Translations under genes and position numbers: made by a program
DNA from: Mesodorylaimus sp. YZB2_4
Taxonomy: Eukaryota; Nematoda; Enoplea; Dorylaimida; Dorylaimidae
NCBI GenBank assembly: GCA_030248295.1
Contig: JASANH010000949.1
Location: forward strand, 1-64,000
Direction: 5' to 3'
Length of the DNA stretch: 64,000 nucleotides
Shown: positions 59,301 through 64,000 of the stretch, one piece after another
Position numbering within the stretch: the first letter of the stretch is position 1
How the letters are laid out: each line of letters opens with the position of its first letter
The notes under the pieces: generated by a model
What the model saw: only the letters and a program-made list of their open reading frames with translations
The model's database searches: none
Told to the model about the DNA's origin: nothing

Positions 59301-60367
59301 CCGAATGGCGCCGAAAAAACCTTCCCGGAACTATATAGACCTCGTTTGTAACGTAAAGTACCGTAGTTCTGTAGAGCCGCGAGAACTATCTTCTAGCACA
59401 GGTAGCGTACAGTAGCTACTTGATGTTACTTACAGTTTGACCAGGGAAGGGAACAGAGGAAATTTGGTTCAGTTCGACCAGTTTTAGTCAGTCTGGTGTG
59501 GGTTTGGAAAGGAAAGGGTTCAGTGCAAAAAATCGGGTTGTCAATGCCGGTATAGCGTGGTAAAATAAAGTTTTAGCTCAGGTAGGCACATGAATAGACT
59601 ACGTCGGAAGCACACTGCGCAAGGCAGCTACATAACCAAAGCAGACTGTGAAAGGCTTACCTCTATCACTGTGGTATGAGGCAATCAGCATTGCGAATAA
59701 TCCAACTACGCTTGCAGGCATCTGAACAAATTTAATAAGGCAGTTTTCTTATTTCCAGCCGAATGCATAGTTGACTTACACCAACAGTACCCATTTCAGT
59801 GGAAGTCAGATGAAAACGTCGTTCGTATGTTTGGATCATCACTGCTGCAAGGTTGACAGATGTCATCAGTAGCAATAGACTTGATAGTGTAACCAGCCAG
59901 AATGGGGTGTTCAGAAATTGTAACCAGTCGGGTCGAAATCTAAAACATCGCCCGTGCTAGCGCATGCTAGAACCCGCCGCATTAGGAAACACACGTAATC
60001 TTCTCGCTGAGAAGTCGTAAGCACAAAGCTAAAAGTTTTTTAAAGTCTTCATCGACTTATCGTTTGTAGAAATCTGCAGCGGATGCCTTCTTTTGTGTCT
60101 CATGGTTGGAACAGAGATTACGAATTACGACTGAAGCTTTCTGTTTCTGAAGCCTAGGGTCCCCAAAATACTGTACTGTACAGTAATTTAAGGAATTTAA
60201 GGAGCATCATACCTTCCCCAACCATATCTTGAATAGAAATCTGCTTCCCTGGCACTTTCCTCTGATATTTCATCGTCGCTGTCACTGTCTTTTATGCTCC
60301 TGTCGTGCATATTATGGTGCAATAGAGCCACTCGATCGTCATCGTTATCGATCACTTCTTCTCCCAT
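53374..60367 (-). CDS. SLCO/OATP organic anion transporter 2 (15 exons, 709 aa)
   Basis: Minus-strand exons: 60367-60213, 59939-59780, 59721-59661, 58049-57891, 57834-57649, 57419-57317, 57261-57137, 57078-56939, 56886-56742, 54894-54693, 54637-54511, 54461-54271, 54211-54147, 53922-53788, 53549-53374. Boundaries and phases correspond one to one with transporter 1. The cytosolic N-terminus is acidic, ending YGWGR; FRPDWLQFLNTPFWLV opens helix 1. The signature WIGAWW is at ~285, again without the preceding Arg. Exon 8 codes a Lys-rich cytosolic loop. Exon 11 gives the Kazal-like part (CNEDCQCSKG, DPHCSSDGVTYYSPCFAGC) and exon 12 adds CTCLRD and CDPSCPW. The tail ends KDVRQP. The exon 5 acceptor is the least certain (short intron, weak pyrimidine tract). 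Intron 9 (1.85 kb) is full of repeats. Predicted role as for transporter 1, with different loops and tail. Confidence 0.9.
55100..55205 (+). mobile_element. SINE tail, headless copy, intron 9 of transporter 2
   Basis: It matches the tail of the copy at 52455 (GAGTGCACCTTATGGTGCTT, ATGGATAAAGTATGACC); the tRNA-like head is not recognisable. Confidence 0.55.
55615..56725. repeat. TGACCT-rich minisatellite blocks, intron 9 of transporter 2
   Basis: The blocks at 55620-55740 and 56580-56720 are inverse relatives of the AGGTCA blocks at 27.9-28.5 kb, with units around CTGACCTTGACC. Between them lies ordinary AT-rich intron. The second block ends just before the exon 9 donor. Confidence 0.65.
58482..58551. 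repeat. Hairpin with 22-bp arms, intron 3 of transporter 2
   Basis: The arms 58482-58503 and 58530-58551 are inverse with a single mismatch (core CGACTTCATCCATAT) around a 26-nt loop. Confidence 0.7.
58786..59119. mobile_element. Inverted-repeat element with ends AACCCTTAGTTGGTC (family G)
   Basis: The two ends are inverse copies (AACCCTTAGTTGGTC and GACCAACTAGGGGTT). The body matches 46690-47035. It abuts the next element directly, sharing the TTAA at the junction (59118-59121). Confidence 0.75.
59119..59453. mobile_element. Inverted-repeat element with ends CCCTTCCCCGGTCAAACT (family F)
   Basis: The right end is the inverse (AGTTTGACCAGGGAAGGG) with one gap. It is the best preserved copy of the family also seen at 17788 and 48688. 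The last 100 bp (CTATCTTCTAGCACAGG, then ACTTGATG) are shared with family G, so the two families have exchanged an end. Confidence 0.75.
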
Positions 60368-61610
60368 TGTCGTACGCTGATAATATTACAGCTTCCCTCC
60401 TTTCGAAACAATATCAAGAAATGCAGGATTCGAATTTGGTGCAGAAAACACTACGGATGCTCAGCACAGCCTTCAGAACAAAACGACTGGCTGTGAGATT
60501 GAGGATGCACGTCCGACGAGTCGCATTGGACGTGCATACAGAACAGGTTTCTTACTCGAGCCGAAATTTAGTCCATATGTAGTTAGAGTCCATTGACGTC
60601 TCAGAACTTACCGCTTTGCTCCACGGAAGGATCAATTTCACCAGCAAACGTCGTGATGATATGCCGCAAAACACCCTTTTTGCCATTGCATTTACTCAGA
60701 GAATACGCACTTTTCTCTTATGTTCGAACCAAAAATTTGCACAACGTATATCAATTTTGCTGATGTGAAGTGATGATTGTTTTCGCATGCAGCGAGTTTG
60801 TCAGCGGCACGCAAGGCCGCACTGCAAAATACTATATTAAACTTTTAGGTTCTGTAATGTGCAGACAAATAAATTTACACCACATCAATGCTACTGTATA
60901 TGCAAAAATATATGTAAGTTTGAGCACAATCAAGGATAAAAGACTGTCTAGTGAAGTTAAAACTAGAGACATACTGGGTGTTGATTGAAGTCTCCAGTTT
61001 TAAAGCATGCTGTTGATAAATCAGAGGCTCTGATAAATCAAGTATGCTGAAAAAGAGCATGCGCGCGTGAATAGTTGACTCTTCACAAAAAAATTTATTA
61101 GTGCATTTGGTTTTTTGGTTTTCCAAGCGTCTAATCTGCTTACTGTTATTCTGATAAAGAAACAAAAAATACAGCACAGCATATCCTAGTCATGGCTTAC
61201 CTATCAGCTCATCACTCGTTATCACCGTCATCACCAAATTGTCGTTTTCATGATCTCAACGACGGCCGCAAAGATTTCTTGGACTGCCCGGCTCAACCGA
61301 ATAAATCACTTCCACCAACGTTGCTTCCGCCTTCATCAGTCGCATGATCAGAGCAATAGCTGGCACCTCACGCGACACATACACTCCTGTGTGAGTATTT
61401 GTAGTTAGGGAAAATTAGTCATTTTTCAGGCTCCTCATGATGACAGTTTATCCCTAACCGTAGTACCTTAGAAGATCTCTGCGTAGCAGATGCGATACTT
61501 GAGATATTGCAAGGCCTGATACATGATTCATACCATTTACTAAGCAGCCCATTTTTATTGTTAACGGAGCTCTCTGTCCATTCTAATTTTCCTAGCATGA
61601 GAGCATCATT
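60368..61610. other. Spacer between transporter 3 (3' end) and transporter 2 (5' end)
   Basis: Presumed promoter of transporter 2 in the first few hundred bases. The dispersed repeat shared with 51975 lies at 61200-61390. Open frames at 60229-60582 (+), 60875-61177 (-) and 61507-61767 (+) are shadows or show no features. Confidence 0.4.
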
Positions 61611-63252
61611 TCAAGGCTGCCTAACATCTTTATTAAATACACTTTTTGAAACACCAAAATACCACTGCTCAAATCTCTGCATCCTTATCACATACCACTT
61701 GGTTTCTGTTGAAGAAATGGGTGATGGCGGGGAACTGCGGACGCCAAAGTATAAAGCAACCAGTTGAATGATCTTTAGAGTTCCACCTGTAAGCGCAAGT
61801 ATTTGTAGAGACACAGGACTGTGCCTTAACTGCCCCAAAGAGTCGTCAGGACCTGCGTTGAAACTCTTATGAGTATCATGAGGTCGTGGCAGTACCAGTA
61901 AGGCCACTTAGAGGTCTTGGCAAAAGTTTTTTCGAGCAAGAGCGCAAAAACATCCTCCAAGATGCATCTGACTACACCAGAAAACGAAACAGCCATGATG
62001 GCAATTGATCGACCAACTATATCAAAAGTGAAATGATCGGTAAAGCAGATTCCCGAAAAAAAAGATTTTTAGGGTATCTCAGATAAAATACCTTCTGCTT
62101 CGATCAGTGCCTGTGAAAATGGCTCAGGTTTCTGTGTCTGCCCCTCAGAATGAATACCTGTTGTGATTTCTCAGGAAAAGCTTATTTGAGGCACGGTCAG
62201 ACACAAATAAACTTCTCTGTATGAAATTTCTCAGGGGCATTTGATCAAGAGGGGGCATCACTTACATAGTCCGCATAAGGAATAAGCGAGACCATAGGTA
62301 TCGTAAAAAAGGCAGGTTGCCTTTTCTGAGCATATTTCTTTCCACATTATGCAATTAGCATCAAAAATTCGACCGAATATTGTAGCTCCAGGCAGCCAAC
62401 CTGAAAAATATTTGCTCGATTTTGTCTCTCCACAAGAACTCCACGACCCATTCAAAACATATCCCGGGGTCTGCAGCCGAATATATCAGCAACCCGAAAT
62501 TGCACTTACCAAACAAATCACTAATAACTAGCTGCAATCCTAATGCCAATGTTCGCAAATGGAACGGAACACCGCTGAAATAGTGGGCACGTATTATCAA
62601 AAGAATAGCCCAATCGAATCAGTCTTACACTAAATTTGACTGCGTGATCATATATCCAGCAGAACTGCCCAGCAAGCAAGCAACGGCCATCATGACACAG
62701 AACAGAAGAGGTCTCCACGGGCAGCTCGGGTCACATTTACCGAACGTGAGTGCTGGATGGACTTGACTTGACGCCTGCTCGACTTGATCTCGCAGGCAAG
62801 TGCAGTTGGAGACGGATGACTGCAATGACAGGCATGGCCAAGACTGACTGCTATTCTACAGTGCTTACTTTGCATCCGGCGAAACATGGCGAATAGTAGG
62901 TCACAACATCGGAGCTGCAGTGCGGGTCGTATATGCCTTTCGAACATTGACAGTCCTCGTTGCATTCATGGGTGAGACTCGGTGGTAGCGATATCCTACT
63001 TGAGCATCTGTAAAACTCTGCTGATCCAGTTACTGTAATGCTTGCCTTACCTCTCGCCTTTATGATAAGGAGTACTGATGCCAGCTAATGGCAAAGTGGG
63101 GCATGGCAATAAATACGGAAAAGCAAAAATCAATCCAAAAAAAGTTGAAAAATAAGCTAAGACGTAAATTCCCCGTATTTGCAAATTGAATCGACTGGCG
63201 ATCGCTCCACCCAACAATGTGCCTATTATACCAGGTAACAAGCCGACGGCAC
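61611..63252 (-). CDS. SLCO/OATP organic anion transporter 3, exons 10-15 only (partial)
   Basis: Minus-strand exons: 63252-63051, 62995-62869, 62819-62629, 62574-62510, 62400-62266, 61786-61611. They correspond exactly in length to exons 10-15 of transporter 2, with intact splice sites and frames: PGIIGTLLGG, the Kazal-like CNEDCQCSKG loop, GVPFHLRTLALG, CLFYDTYGLAYSL and the tail ending KDVRQP. Exons 1-9 are not in the window. In transporter 2 the preceding intron is 1.85 kb, and only 0.75 kb remains before the window edge, so they may lie outside; but the upstream intron sequence differs abruptly from that of transporter 2, so a truncated copy is also possible. Confidence 0.78.
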
Positions 63253-63263
63253 CTGCAACAGAG

Positions 63264-64000
63264 ATCGTTTTCTGCATCTACTAGCCTTATTTTCGATCAG
63301 TGCAAATTCGATCGAGCAGTTCGATCAATCAGTATGGACTCGATTTTGCAAGAAAGATACGCAATTGGGTAGAGATTCACCAATACGCATTCGGGGGAGT
63401 CGGATAGAAAACTTTTTGCACGATGAGCTATTTTCGCGTTATCGAACATAAGATATACGAAAAAGCAACGAATTTGTAAAAGTACGCAGCTGTGCAGCCG
63501 GGTTTTACATGGTCATCACTATCAGGAAATAAGGGCACGTGTATATCGATGCAGACAGGGCTGAAAACCCGCTTCCATATCGGCTATCATCGCCGCAAGC
63601 GGGGGTTTGTCCAGACTTAGTAACCAACACGGAGATGGTGATGACTTCAGTATTGTACCTTGTGGATCTGGAGCCCAGGAAACCACCGCGACAGAGGATG
63701 ATCTGTTTAGATACAGGCTCTATTCCCATCCTGGGTTCAGCTCGCTGAATAGCCTACCAGTGCATTGGAGACCTCTCGCTTCTCCCAGACTCACACTCCT
63801 CCCATTAGCGCGAGTGACGGTCATCAGCTTATCGCGTCTTCTCGTCGCCACGCGTGTGTCTAACAAGTGCTGGGAAGGCCTCTGAATGGTGGTACGCCCA
63901 CTGCCCACCGCGCTTATGCCCACAGCCATATCGATCTACCTGAGTGCACGCAGGAAGAGATGCTGTCGTGTGAGAAATGATGGTGGTTAAAAGCAGATCG
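63264..64000. other. Window end, no gene seen
   Basis: Either intron 9 or the upstream flank of transporter 3. Open frames in both directions at 63505-63929 overlap each other and show no recognisable motif. Confidence 0.35.

Noticed and set aside
63505-63929. Possible gene at the right edge
   Set aside because: Four overlapping open frames on both strands with no motif in any of them; no basis for choosing one.

Overview
The window is metazoan nuclear DNA, most likely from an invertebrate and plausibly a nematode or another ecdysozoan. Genes are split by many short GT-AG introns, often 50-60 bp. Core promoters carry TATA boxes. The gene content is animal: SLCO/OATP transporters with a Kazal-type loop, thyroglobulin type-1 proteins, a chemoreceptor-like 7TM receptor and a Tc1/mariner relic. 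The species cannot be fixed from the sequence alone. All exon joins below were made by eye and checked for reading phase.

Layout. 1-3.2 kb: a long intronless reading frame that enters from the left edge, interrupted only by one TAG, family not recognised. 3.2-11.9 kb: mostly non-coding, with a two-exon gene for a small secreted cysteine-rich peptide (5.3-5.5 kb, own TATA box) and a small predicted membrane or secreted protein (9.9-10.2 kb). 11.9-21.2 kb: a 13-exon gene on the + strand for a coiled-coil and low-complexity protein of about 1567 residues. 23.6-24.7 kb: a two-exon 7TM receptor gene on the - strand, with the relic of a second copy at 25.4-25.6 kb. 24.9-31 kb: non-coding, with a perfect inverted repeat and AGGTCA-rich repeats.

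31-42 kb: a cluster of five small secreted proteins, each with two thyroglobulin type-1 domains and the same five-exon structure. The outermost copy (31.1-32.0 kb) recurs almost unchanged in inverse orientation at 37.6-38.5 kb, inside an inverted duplication with arms of about 2.5 kb. In every copy the second domain lacks the same two cysteines, which in this fold form one disulfide.

42-63.3 kb: a head-to-tail cluster of SLCO/OATP transporter genes on the - strand. Two are complete (15 exons each, 730 and 709 residues, same exon boundaries and phases). A third shows only exons 10-15 before the window ends. The second and third copies share a collinear stretch of about 0.66 kb with very few differences inside otherwise diverged sequence, which suggests gene conversion or a very recent partial copy.

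Introns and spacers carry mobile DNA: foldback and short inverted-repeat elements, a tRNA-derived SINE family, a decayed DD37D mariner and minisatellites. There is no CRISPR array, rRNA gene or convincing functional tRNA gene.
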